Below are positions 26,256 to 34,699 of a DNA stretch of 64,000 nucleotides, one piece after another. Position 1 is the first letter of the stretch; each line of letters begins with the position of its first letter. Position numbers and translations under genes: made by a program. The DNA is taken from the NCBI RefSeq assembly GCF_000725495.1, contig NZ_JNZD01000004.1:434001-498000 (forward strand), in the 5' to 3' direction. The notes beneath the pieces were generated by a model. It saw nothing but the letters and a program-made list of their open reading frames with translations. It did no database searches and was not told the DNA's origin. The stretch comes from Streptomyces aureus. Its GTDB lineage: Bacteria > Actinomycetota > Actinomycetes > Streptomycetales > Streptomycetaceae.

Positions 26256-27458
26256 TCATCTGTCCGGATCGCGGGGTCCCCGGTCGCGGACCGTGCGGGC
26301 GATGTCCAGCGTGAGCCGGTGCCAGGGGTCGCGGGGGTCGCGGCCGGTCAGTTCCTGGACCCGGCGCAGCCGGTAGCGCAGGGACTGCGGATGCAGGTGC
26401 AGGGCCCGCGCCGCGGCGTTCGCCGAGCCCGCGTCGAGGTACGCCGCGAGGGCGTCCAGCAGATGCCCCTGGGCGGCCTCGGTGAGCGGTCCCAGCACCA
26501 GCCGCGCGATCTGGCCCGGCGCGGCGGCCGGACGCCCGGCGAGCAGCGCGAGGACCTGCGCGTCGGCGTCGGTGAGCACGTGCCCGGGCCGATGGGCGTG
26601 GGCGGGGGCGGTGTCGAGGGCGTCGGCGGCCAGCCGGTGCGCGAGGGCGATCCGGTCCAGGCCCTCGCCGGTGACGGCGCACCCGCGCCAGGACCGCTCG
26701 CCCAGGACCGCGCCCGCCTTCGCCGCCGCCGCGAGCGGCAGCAGCAGGACGGCCCGTGAGCCCCGTACCGTCGCCAGGGGCGTCGCCTCGTCACCGGGCC
26801 CGGCGAGCGCGTCGAGCAGGTCCGTGGCCGTCCCGTGGGCGGCGTCGGGACGCTCCGCCGAGGCCGGCTCCGCCACCAGCAGACAGCAGGGGTCCGGGAG
26901 CTGGACCCCGAGCCGCGCGCAGCGGTCGGTGAGCGCGCCGACCGAGGCGTGCCGGCCGGCGATCAGGTCGTCGAGCAGCAGTCGCAGCGCCCTGTCGCGG
27001 TCGCCCGCCAGGTCCTCGCTGGTGGCGGCGTAGGCGGTGGCCATCTCCTCGGAGAGGGTGTCGAGGCTGACGAGGAGCATGCGGGCCAGCGCGAAGGCGT
27101 CGGCGGCGCCGAGGCCGGGCGCGCGGGCGGCGACCTCGTCCGTCAGGACGGTGCCGGCGACCCGGTAGGCCCGCAGCACCGCCCGCACCGGGCGCCCGTC
27201 CGCCGCCCGGGCCGAGGCGATGCCCCGGAAGCGCCTCAGGTCGGCCGGCCCCAGCGTGCCGTCGGTGGCCCACAGGTGCAGCAGCCTCTCCAGGCCCCAG
27301 GCCGCGATGGCCCGTACCTCGGGGAGCCGGCTGTCGTCGAGCGCCGCGTACACCGGGACCTGTTCGTGGACCGCGGCGACGATCGCCTCGACCACCCGCG
27401 GGTCGGCGACCATCTCCTGCCGGACGCGCTCGCGGATCCCGGACGGCTCGTTTGTCAC
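26256..27458 (-). CDS. PucR/CdaR-like transcriptional regulator
   Basis: This 400-residue regulator has an N-terminal sensor region ('VVEAIVAAVHEQVPVYAALD', 'VRAVLRAYRVAGTVLTDEVA'), a GGDEF-like middle segment and a C-terminal PucR-type HTH ('LLDALAAYLDAGSANAAARA', 'LHPQSLRYRLRRVQELTGRD'). Such proteins activate catabolic operons next to them. GTG at 27458 starts 'VTNEPSGIRERVRQEM'; the frame is open 12 codons further. The start codon lies in the left arm of a 9-bp inverted repeat shared with the divergent oxidase-dehydrogenase operon, which suggests autoregulation and control of those genes, probably in response to a 2-hydroxy or 2-keto acid. Confidence 0.85.
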   Translation of the reverse strand: MTNEPSGIRERVRQEMVADPRVVEAIVAAVHEQVPVYAALDDSRLPEVRAIAAWGLERLLHLWATDGTLGPADLRRFRGIASARAADGRPVRAVLRAYRVAGTVLTDEVAARAPGLGAADAFALARMLLVSLDTLSEEMATAYAATSEDLAGDRDRALRLLLDDLIAGRHASVGALTDRCARLGVQLPDPCCLLVAEPASAERPDAAHGTATDLLDALAGPGDEATPLATVRGSRAVLLLPLAAAAKAGAVLGERSWRGCAVTGEGLDRIALAHRLAADALDTAPAHAHRPGHVLTDADAQVLALLAGRPAAAPGQIARLVLGPLTEAAQGHLLDALAAYLDAGSANAAARALHLHPQSLRYRLRRVQELTGRDPRDPWHRLTLDIARTVRDRGPRDPDR

Positions 27459-27486
27459 ACCGTGATGATTCCAGCCGCACGGTGTG
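27456..27486. promoter_or_regulatory. Inverted repeat operator candidate for the PucR-type regulator
   Basis: CACACCGTG (27456-27464) and CACGGTGTG (27478-27486) are perfect 9-bp arms around a 13-bp spacer, three helical turns end to end. It covers the regulator's start codon and lies 86 bp upstream of the divergent oxidase start, as expected for an operator shared by both. Confidence 0.65.
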
Positions 27487-27571
27487 CGCACCACGGTGGA
27501 CGGAACTTGTCACCCTCGCCAGGATCGACCTCGTACAGCGCGGTCTTGGGGACGAGAGGCGGGACGTACGG

Positions 27572-28741
27572 ATGGCGAAGCACTGGGCCGACTTCCAGTA
27601 CGAGATCTACTTGAACGGGATGACGGGTGCCGTGCCGCGGCTGCCCACCGATCTGACCCGGCTGGAGGAGCTGACCGAGCGGCGGCTCGGCCCCGGTCCG
27701 GTCGGCTACGTGGCGGGGAGCGCGGGCGACGGGAGCACCGCGCGGGCCAACCGGGAGGCCCTCGCCCGGCGCCGGATCGTGCCGCGCATGCTGCGGGACG
27801 TCCACGACCGCGACCTGTCCGTGGAGGTGCTCGGGCGCCCGCTGCCCGCGCCGCTGGCGCTCGCGCCGATCGGCGTGCTGTCGATCATGCATCCGGACGC
27901 GGAGTGCGCGGCCGCCCGCGCAGCCGCCGCGCAGGGCGTCCCGTACGTCCTGTCCTCGGCCTCCAGCACCCCGATGGAGCAGGTCGCCGAGGCCATGGGG
28001 GACGGCGAGCGCTGGTTCCAGCTGTACTGGGCGAAGGACCGCGAGGTCACCCGCAGCTTCCTGGACCGGGCGAAGGCGGCCGGGTTCACCGCGCTCTTCG
28101 TCACCCTGGACACCCCGCTGCTGGCGTGGCGCCCGCGCGACCTGGACCAGGCGTACCTGCCGTTCCTGCACGGCGTGGGCACCGCCAACTACTTCTCCGA
28201 CCCGGCGTTCCGGGCGGGGCTCGCCAAGCCCGTGCACGAGGACCCGAACGCGGCCGTGATGCACTTCGTGAGCATGTTCGCGGACCCCGGCAAGACCTGG
28301 CCCGACCTGGCGTTCCTGCGGGAGAACTGGGACGGGCCGATCGTCCTGAAGGGCATCCTGCACCCGGACGACGCCCGGCACGCCGCCGACGCCGGGATGG
28401 ACGGCGTGGTGGTCTCCAACCACGGCGGCCGGCAGGTGGCGGGGTCCGTCGCGGCCGCCGACGCGCTGCCCCGGGTGGCGGCGGCGGTCGGCGACCGGCT
28501 CACCGTCCTCTTCGACAGCGGCGTCCGCACCGGCGACGACGTCTTCAAGGCGCTCGCCCTCGGCGCCCGGGCCGTGCTCGTGGGACGTCCCTACGCCTAC
28601 GGCCTCGCCCTCGACGGACAGGCGGGCGTCGAGCACGTGGTCCGCTGCCTGCTCGCCGAGTTCGATCTCACCCTGGCCCTGTCCGGGCACGCCCGCCCGG
28701 CCACCGTCGGCCCCGACGACCTGATCGAGGACAACGCATGA
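27572..28741 (+). CDS. FMN-dependent 2-hydroxyacid oxidase (lactate 2-monooxygenase-like)
   Basis: This 389-residue (beta/alpha)8 flavoprotein of the FMN alpha-hydroxyacid dehydrogenase family oxidises an L-2-hydroxy acid. Signatures include 'LALAPIGVLSIMHPDAE', 'YVLSSASSTPMEQVAEAM', 'FQLYWAKDREV', catalytic His284 in 'VVSNHGGRQ', and the FMN-phosphate loop 'LFDSGVRTGDDVFKALALGA' with 'VLVGRPYAYGLA'. The long inserted segment (about 190-230) and 'WADFQYEIYLNG' at the start match the lactate 2-monooxygenase branch more than glycolate oxidase. ATG at 27572 begins the conserved sequence. The gene overlaps the following dehydrogenase by 4 nt (ATGA). Confidence 0.88.
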   Translation: MAKHWADFQYEIYLNGMTGAVPRLPTDLTRLEELTERRLGPGPVGYVAGSAGDGSTARANREALARRRIVPRMLRDVHDRDLSVEVLGRPLPAPLALAPIGVLSIMHPDAECAAARAAAAQGVPYVLSSASSTPMEQVAEAMGDGERWFQLYWAKDREVTRSFLDRAKAAGFTALFVTLDTPLLAWRPRDLDQAYLPFLHGVGTANYFSDPAFRAGLAKPVHEDPNAAVMHFVSMFADPGKTWPDLAFLRENWDGPIVLKGILHPDDARHAADAGMDGVVVSNHGGRQVAGSVAAADALPRVAAAVGDRLTVLFDSGVRTGDDVFKALALGARAVLVGRPYAYGLALDGQAGVEHVVRCLLAEFDLTLALSGHARPATVGPDDLIEDNA

Positions 28742-29712
28742 CCGAGACCAAGAACGTGCTTGCCGTCGTCTCCCCGCACGTGGGCGGCCGGACGGCGGGA
28801 GCCGCGCTCGCCACGCTCTTCCCCGGGCAGGCCCGCGTCACCGTCGTGGAGACGGCGGACGAGGACCCCGCCGCGTTGCGGGAGGCCCATGTCGTGGTGA
28901 CCGGCCTCGGCCCGGTGACCGCCGAACACATGGCGGCCGCACCGGAGTTGGAACTCGTCCAGTGCGCGAGCCACGGCTTCGACTACGTCGATCTGGACGC
29001 GGCGCGCGAACGGGGCGTGCCCGTGTGCAACATCGGCTCCAGCGGCGCCGAGAAGCAGAACGTGGCCGAGCAGACCTTCGCCCTCATGCTCGCCCTGGCC
29101 AAGCAACTGGTGCCCGCCCACACCGCGTTGGCGGAGGCGGACTGGGCGCTGCCCCGGCTCCAGCAGTCGATCACCGAACTGTCCGGCAAGACGCTCGGCA
29201 TCGTGGGACTCGGTCACATCGGCGAGGAGGTCGCCCGCCGCGCGGCCGCCTTCGACATGAGCATCGTCTACGCCGGACCCACACCCGCGTCCGCCGAGAC
29301 CGAGGCCCGGCTCGGCGCCCGCCATGTCGAACTGGAGGAACTGCTGCGCGTGGCGGACTACGTCACCCTGCACGCGCCGCTCACCGAGGCGACCCGCCAC
29401 CTGCTGAACGCCGAACGGCTCGCGCTGCTGAAGCCGACCGCGTTCGTCGTCAACACCTCACGGGGCGCCCTGATCGACCAGGACGCCCTCGCGGACGCGC
29501 TGCACGCGGGCGCCCTCGCCGGAGCCGGGCTCGACGTCTTCGACCCCGAACCGCCCACCCCGGCCCTGCGGTTGCTCAAGGCGCCGAACGTCGTGCTCTC
29601 CCCGCACGTCGCCGGTGTCACCCGGGAGACGCTCGTACGGATCGCGCTCGCGGCCGTGCAGAACGCGGCGGACTTCATCGCGGGCAAGCCGCCCCGGGAC
29701 GTCGTCTCGTAA
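28738..29712 (+). CDS. D-isomer-specific 2-hydroxyacid dehydrogenase
   Basis: This 324-residue NAD(P)-dependent dehydrogenase interconverts a D-2-hydroxy acid and its 2-keto acid. The Rossmann motif 'GIVGLGHIGEEVARRAAAFD' is central. The catalytic Arg242 ('NTSRGALID'), Glu271 ('FDPEPP') and His290 ('LSPHVAG') are all present. Translation is coupled to the flavin oxidase (ATGA overlap), so the pair may convert both enantiomers of one hydroxy acid through the same keto acid, or recycle a glycerate/hydroxypyruvate-type product; that is inference. An imperfect inverted repeat at 29736-29772 follows. Confidence 0.9.
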   Translation: MTETKNVLAVVSPHVGGRTAGAALATLFPGQARVTVVETADEDPAALREAHVVVTGLGPVTAEHMAAAPELELVQCASHGFDYVDLDAARERGVPVCNIGSSGAEKQNVAEQTFALMLALAKQLVPAHTALAEADWALPRLQQSITELSGKTLGIVGLGHIGEEVARRAAAFDMSIVYAGPTPASAETEARLGARHVELEELLRVADYVTLHAPLTEATRHLLNAERLALLKPTAFVVNTSRGALIDQDALADALHAGALAGAGLDVFDPEPPTPALRLLKAPNVVLSPHVAGVTRETLVRIALAAVQNAADFIAGKPPRDVVS

Positions 29713-29735
29713 CCACGGCAGGCCGGCGGACACCG

Positions 29736-29772
29736 GGCGGACCGGGAGCCCCCTACGGGCGCTCGGTCCGCC
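29736..29772. terminator. Terminator between convergent genes
   Basis: GGCGGACC (29736-29743) pairs with GGTCCGCC (29765-29772), and inside it GAGC pairs with GCTC past a GG bulge. It lies between the dehydrogenase stop and the end of the convergent gene, overlapping the latter's last codons. Confidence 0.6.
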
Positions 29773-31576
29773 AGCGCTGTATCTCGGAGTAGTCGCGCAC
29801 CTTGACCACGATGTCGGCGCCGGAGTGCTTGGACGCGGGCGCGACGGCCAGTCCGCCGCGACCGCGGGAGAGGATCTCGCCCTCGGACGTGAGGGTGTAG
29901 AGCTGATCCTCGCGCCGCTCGTCGCCGTCGCCCGCGCAGCGGTCGAGGAGCAGCACGCCGTCGTCCGACCGCGCGTCGAGGCACAGTCGCCCGTCGGCGG
30001 CGCTGCGCAGCCGTCCGTCGCGCTCGTGCACCCATTGCTGGGTCGCGGCGGACGAGCACGCGTCCAGGGTGGCCTCGGCGCCCCGCACGGCCCGGCCGTC
30101 CCGGACGTCGAGGCACAGACCGGCGTCCACGTTGCGCAGCCGGTCGTGCTCGCCCTTGACGTTCATCCCGGTCGCGGTGGGCGGTGTGGCCGCCGTGGAG
30201 GGCACGGCCCCGGCGTCCTGGGTGGGTGACAGGGTCCGGCTGCTGCTCGCGCCGATGGAGGCGGCGGCGTCGGTGCCGCCCTCCTCGTTCGGCCACAGGC
30301 TGACCGCGAGGACGGTCGCCAGGAGCGCGGCCGACAGCCCGGCGCCGGTGACCAGCGCCTGCTGCGACCCCTCCGCCGACCGGGCGGCCCTGCGTCCCGT
30401 CGACCCGAACAGCGGCTGCGGACGGCGCCGCGCGCCCGTAGCGGGGCGTCCGCCGCCCGCGGGAGCCGTGGTGCCTCCGGCGGGCCCCGGGCCCGCGGGG
30501 GTGCCCTCGGCGCCGGGGTGCACGGGGTCCACGAAGCTCTCGTCGGTCACGAAGCTCTCGCCGCCCACGAAGCTTTCGCCGTCCACGGGGCGCGGGTCGT
30601 CCCCGGGGCCTTCGGCCTGCCCGGCCCGATCGCGGCGCGCCGGGCGTCCCTCGTCCAGGGGCCGCCCGCTCTTCCCGGGGCGTTCACCGGCACGCCCCCG
30701 GCGGCCCGCCGCCGGGGAGGCGCCCCGGGACCGCAGCATCTGCCGGGTGCGGGGCCGACGGGAGTCGTGGTAGCGGCGGGCTCCCCAGCCGAGCACGGAC
30801 TCGGCGATCAGAAGGCCGAGACCGCCCTCGAAATGGCCGAGTTGCGCCGCCGCGTGGCGGCAGTACGAGCACTCCGTCAGATGACGGCGGACTTCCGGCA
30901 GCAGGGCCGCGCCGCGCCGGATCGGCACGTCGAGGAGCCGGTTGTGGAAACGGCATTCCCTCGTCGGGGCGAACTCCATATGAGCCCGCAGACAGCCTTG
31001 GCGGAATTGTTCGCGGGCCTGTTCCCAGGCGGCGACGGCGGTGGGCTCGTCCATGCCCAGAAGACCGCCCGGAACGGACAGCGACTCGTTCTCCACCTCG
31101 GTATGCCACAACAGGCACCGGGCGGCGCCCGGAAGGGCGAGGAAAGCGTGTTCCGCGAGCACACGGTTTTCGGCCGTCATGGACTTCGCGGCGCGCATAC
31201 CGCGGCCTCCCGCGGGTTTCCGCAGCGCCGGCAGCGCCTCGCATATCCGGTCGTCCGCCGCCCAGTTGCGGACCGTGTCCCGTACGGTCACCAGGAGCCA
31301 GGGGCGCAGCGCGAGAGCCGGTTCGCCCTCGCCGATACCGTCCAGGACGTACTGGAAGGAAGCCTCGGCGACCAGGGAGGCGACCCGCGACGAGGTGGCG
31401 AGGCAGATCACCGCGTAGTCGTACGCGGGTCGCCAGTGCCGGGCCGTCAGCAGGGCCACGGCGCGGGCGGTGTCGGCCTCGGTCCCGTCTATCAGCACAG
31501 CGGCGAGGTCGTCGTCGGACTCGCCGAAATATCCGCCCGGCGGACGGGCGGGCTGCGGCGGGTGGGGGGTGCGCAC
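29753..31576 (-). CDS. Sigma-like/zinc-finger membrane protein with ricin-type C-terminal domain
   Basis: This is a 607-residue composite protein. The N-terminal ~200 residues resemble ECF sigma factor helices ('DDDLAAVLIDGTEADTARAV', 'ALPGAARCLLWHTEVENES'). A zinc-finger anti-sigma-like HxxxCxxC motif ('HLTECSYCRHAA') follows near 245. A disordered Arg/Gly/Pro region, containing three 'ESFV' repeats, leads to one TM helix ('GAGLSAALLATVLAVSLW', about 410). The rest, outside the cell, is a beta-trefoil ricin-like carbohydrate-binding domain ('AGLCLDVRDGRAV', 'ATQQWVHERDGRLRSAADGR', 'LCLDAR'). It could couple glycan sensing outside to a transcription-related module inside. GTG at 31576 has GAAGGA 11 nt upstream; GTG at 31612 is the alternative. 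Confidence 0.75.
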   Translation of the reverse strand: MRTPHPPQPARPPGGYFGESDDDLAAVLIDGTEADTARAVALLTARHWRPAYDYAVICLATSSRVASLVAEASFQYVLDGIGEGEPALALRPWLLVTVRDTVRNWAADDRICEALPALRKPAGGRGMRAAKSMTAENRVLAEHAFLALPGAARCLLWHTEVENESLSVPGGLLGMDEPTAVAAWEQAREQFRQGCLRAHMEFAPTRECRFHNRLLDVPIRRGAALLPEVRRHLTECSYCRHAAAQLGHFEGGLGLLIAESVLGWGARRYHDSRRPRTRQMLRSRGASPAAGRRGRAGERPGKSGRPLDEGRPARRDRAGQAEGPGDDPRPVDGESFVGGESFVTDESFVDPVHPGAEGTPAGPGPAGGTTAPAGGGRPATGARRRPQPLFGSTGRRAARSAEGSQQALVTGAGLSAALLATVLAVSLWPNEEGGTDAAASIGASSSRTLSPTQDAGAVPSTAATPPTATGMNVKGEHDRLRNVDAGLCLDVRDGRAVRGAEATLDACSSAATQQWVHERDGRLRSAADGRLCLDARSDDGVLLLDRCAGDGDERREDQLYTLTSEGEILSRGRGGLAVAPASKHSGADIVVKVRDYSEIQRWRTERP

Positions 31577-31925
31577 GGGAGCGGGTTCCTTCCGAGGTGC
31601 AAGGTGGCACACAGGATGTGCTTGCCCGTCGAAAAGGAGTCCCGATTGGTGTGGACCTTTTGACGGAGCGCCGGGAAAACGGCCGGGGACGAAGGCCGTG
31701 CGGCGACCGTCGCGCAGGGAGCCTCTTGAGCTCGTCGACAGCCGGGAATGGCGAACAGCGATTCAGACCCGGCCCTTGACCAAGCGCGGGAGGCTCACCC
31801 TCGCACAACACACTCCTCAGCAACAAGGCGCACGGGTGAGATCAGCCTTATTGAAAGAATGTCAAAAAGTCGGCCCGGGTCCGGGGGGTGCACGGCGGCT
31901 TTCCCCCTTTCCCTCCGCACCCCCT

Positions 31926-31949
31926 GAACGGGGTGCGCGCACCCCGTTC
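31926..31949. promoter_or_regulatory. 24-bp perfect palindrome in a 499-bp intergenic region
   Basis: GAACGGGGTGCG is followed directly by CGCACCCCGTTC. The gap 31577-32075 between divergent genes otherwise holds an AT-richer stretch (31845-31870) and TAGTCT at 32012-32017, a possible -10 box for the SpoIIE gene at 32076. No coding frame is convincing. The palindrome could be an operator or a hairpin. Confidence 0.55.
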
Positions 31950-32075
31950 CCGCGCACACCCCCGCCCGGTCCCGTGGTCGCGTTCGAGGGTGCGGACGGC
32001 ACCTGGCCCACTAGTCTGGAACCCGGACGACGCGCTTGATCACCGCGAGTGTGCGTACAAGGGAAAGTGGCGACG

Positions 32076-34451
32076 ATGAGCCCGGTCCACCCTCTCGACG
32101 AGGCCGCCACCGCACGGGCGGTCATCGCCGGGAACGGCACCCTGATCCACTGGAGCGAGGGCGCCCGCCGGCTCCTCGGCTACACCGCCGAGGAGGTCGA
32201 GGGCCGCCCCGCGGCGGATCTCCTGGCCCCCGGGGCCACGGTCCCGCGCCCGGCGTCCGGCGGCGGCCGCGCCGACGGCGTGCTCGAACTGCGTCACCGC
32301 GACGGCCGGACCCTGTCCGTCTGGGTGCTCGCCCATGCCCTGGAGCCGGCCGGCGACTGGCTCGTGCTCACCCCGCTGGAGGCCCGTGGGCCGCGCGACC
32401 CGGAGGACCCGCTGACCGGCGCGGTCCTGGCGCAGGCGCCCTGCGCCCTGGCCGTCTACGACGAGCGGCTGCGGCTGTACGGCGTGAACGACGCCATGGC
32501 CGAGGTGATCGGCCTGCCCGAGGAACGCATCCGGGGCCTGAGGGTCTCCGAGATCGGCTCCCGGCCGGCCGGCGAGCGGGTGGAGCGCGAGATGGCCGAG
32601 GTGCTCGCCTCCGGCCGGGCGCGCGCGGTGGAGACGTACGCGCGGGCCGGCGGCGAGGACCGGGCGCACCACTGGCTCGCGCGGATCGCCCCGCTGAAGG
32701 ACACCCACGGACGGGTCATCGGCGTGTGCGTGGCCGCGCACGACTTCACCGAGCAGTTCCGTGCCCGTGAGCGGCTCCAGCTGGTCAACGAGGCGAGCGT
32801 GCGGATCGGCACCACCCTGGACGTCACCCGGACGGCTCAGGAGCTGACCGAGGTCTGCGTTCCCGCCCTCGCCGACTTTGTCAGCGTCGATCTGCTGGAC
32901 CCGCCGGAGAACGGGGGCGAGTACCGCGTCGGGCCGCCCCCCGCCCCGGTCACCCTGCGCCGCGCCGCCCATCTCTCGGTGAACCCGGGCACCCCGGAGG
33001 CGGTCGTGACGCCGGGTGAGACCGACGTCTACCCGGTGTCCTCGCCCCAGGCCGACTCGCTGACCGCGGGCCGTCCCCTCGTCACCCCCAACGCGTCCGG
33101 CACGCTGGAGGAATGGCTCACCTGGGACGGCCGGCGGGGCGGGCACGTCCGGGAGTACGGCGTCCACAGCACGATGTCGGTGCCCGTCCGGGCCCGCGGG
33201 CGGACCCTCGGGGTCGTCGTCCTCAGCCGCTTCCGCCGGCCCGACCCGTTCACCGCCGACGACGTGCTGCTCGCCGAGGAGGTCACCGCCCGGGCCGCCG
33301 TCTGCATCGACAACGCCCGCCGCTACTCCCGCGAGCGGCAGACCGCGCTGGCCCTGCAGCGCAGCCTCCTCCCCCAGTCGCTCCCGCGGACGGCCGCCCT
33401 GGAGGCGGCGTCGCGCTATCTGCCCGCGGCGCGCGCCGGGGTCGGCGGCGACTGGTTCGACGTGATCCCGCTGTCCGGGATGCGCGTGGCCATGGTCGTC
33501 GGCGACGTCATCGGCAACGGCATCCAGGCCTCGGCGACGATGGGCCGGCTGCGCACCGCCGTGCGGACGCTCGCCGACATCGACCTGGCGCCGGACGAGC
33601 TGCTCACCCACCTCGACGACCTCGTGGTGCGGCTGTCGGCCGAGGCCGGTGCGGAGGGGACCACCGGAGAGGTGGGCGCCACCTGTCTGTACGCCGTGTA
33701 CGACCCGGTCTCCCGGCGCTGCACGCTCGCCAGCGCGGGCCATCCGCCGCCCGTCGTCCAGCCGCCCGACGGGCCGCCCCGGCAGATCGACGTGGCGCCC
33801 GGCCCGGCGCTCGGCGTGGGCGGGCTGCCCTACGAGTCGGTCGAACTCGACCTGGACGAGGGCACGGTGCTCGCGCTGTACACGGACGGTCTGCTGGAGA
33901 GCAGGCACCGGGACGTGGCCGCGGGCCTGCAGCTGTTCTGCCGGGCCCTTCAGGAGTCGTCGCGCGACCTGGAGGAGGCGGCCCACGCGATCCTCCAGGC
34001 GCTGCTTCCCGCGGGCGGCGCGCCGGACGACGTGGCGCTGCTGCTCGCCCGCACCCAGGGGCTCGCCGCGTCCGACGTGGCCACCTGGCGCATCCCCGCC
34101 GACCCGGCCCTGGTCGCGCCGATCCGCAAGCAGGTCTCCGACCAGCTGGAGGTCTGGGGGCTGACCGTGGCCACGTTCACCGCCGAGCTGGTGGTGAGCG
34201 AGCTGGTCACCAACGCCATCCGCTACGGCGAACCGCCCATCCGGCTGCGGCTCATCCACGACTCCGAGACGCTGATCTGCGAGGTCTCGGACAGCAGTCA
34301 CACCGCTCCGCATCTGCGCCGGGCGAAGACCTTCGACGAGGGCGGCCGCGGACTGCTCCTCGTCGCCCAGCTCACCCAGCGCTGGGGCAGCCGGCACACC
34401 CCCGACGGCAAGACGATCTGGGCGGAGCTGTCCCTCCTCGGCGAGGAGTGA
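32076..34451 (+). CDS. PAS-PAS-GAF-SpoIIE phosphatase with C-terminal HATPase kinase
   Basis: This 791-residue signalling protein opens with a PAS domain (about 10-110, 'IHWSEGARRLLGYTAEEVEG') and a second PAS/PAC (about 125-235, 'LAVYDERLRLYGVNDAMAEV', 'RIAPLKDTHGRVIGV'). A GAF domain (about 250-430) precedes a PP2C/SpoIIE domain ('LLPQSLPRTAALEAASRYLP', 'GVGGDWFDVI', 'VVGDVIGNGIQASA', 'LASAGHPPPVV', 'LYTDGLLES') and an RsbW-like HATPase ('SELVTNAIRYGEP', 'GRGLLLVAQL'). It is likely a partner-switch regulator of an anti-anti-sigma protein. ATG at 32076 has AGGGAAAG about 10 nt upstream; an in-frame GTG at 32049 is possible. It is the third such protein in the window. Confidence 0.9.
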   Translation: MSPVHPLDEAATARAVIAGNGTLIHWSEGARRLLGYTAEEVEGRPAADLLAPGATVPRPASGGGRADGVLELRHRDGRTLSVWVLAHALEPAGDWLVLTPLEARGPRDPEDPLTGAVLAQAPCALAVYDERLRLYGVNDAMAEVIGLPEERIRGLRVSEIGSRPAGERVEREMAEVLASGRARAVETYARAGGEDRAHHWLARIAPLKDTHGRVIGVCVAAHDFTEQFRARERLQLVNEASVRIGTTLDVTRTAQELTEVCVPALADFVSVDLLDPPENGGEYRVGPPPAPVTLRRAAHLSVNPGTPEAVVTPGETDVYPVSSPQADSLTAGRPLVTPNASGTLEEWLTWDGRRGGHVREYGVHSTMSVPVRARGRTLGVVVLSRFRRPDPFTADDVLLAEEVTARAAVCIDNARRYSRERQTALALQRSLLPQSLPRTAALEAASRYLPAARAGVGGDWFDVIPLSGMRVAMVVGDVIGNGIQASATMGRLRTAVRTLADIDLAPDELLTHLDDLVVRLSAEAGAEGTTGEVGATCLYAVYDPVSRRCTLASAGHPPPVVQPPDGPPRQIDVAPGPALGVGGLPYESVELDLDEGTVLALYTDGLLESRHRDVAAGLQLFCRALQESSRDLEEAAHAILQALLPAGGAPDDVALLLARTQGLAASDVATWRIPADPALVAPIRKQVSDQLEVWGLTVATFTAELVVSELVTNAIRYGEPPIRLRLIHDSETLICEVSDSSHTAPHLRRAKTFDEGGRGLLLVAQLTQRWGSRHTPDGKTIWAELSLLGEE

Positions 34452-34699
34452 GGGACGCTCGGTGCACGAAGCCCGGGTCGGCGCGAGGGCGCGGCGGGAG
34501 GGCGTTGACGGGCGGCCGGGGCCCGGTCTGATGTGATGGAGGGTGCCGCCATCACCGCCCGGAGGACACCATCCTGTACAGCCCGCTCGTCCAAGGCATC
34601 CCCGGCGCGGCCGGCACCCGGCTCACCGAGGCCCTGTCCACCGGACCCGGCACCCCGCTCACCGACCTCCTGTCCGCCGGACCCGGCGCCCGGCTCGCC

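Noticed and set aside
32040..34397. 785-codon minus-strand frame opposite the third SpoIIE gene
   Set aside because: Shadow frame with no recognisable domain; the plus strand carries the complete PAS-GAF-SpoIIE-HATPase series.
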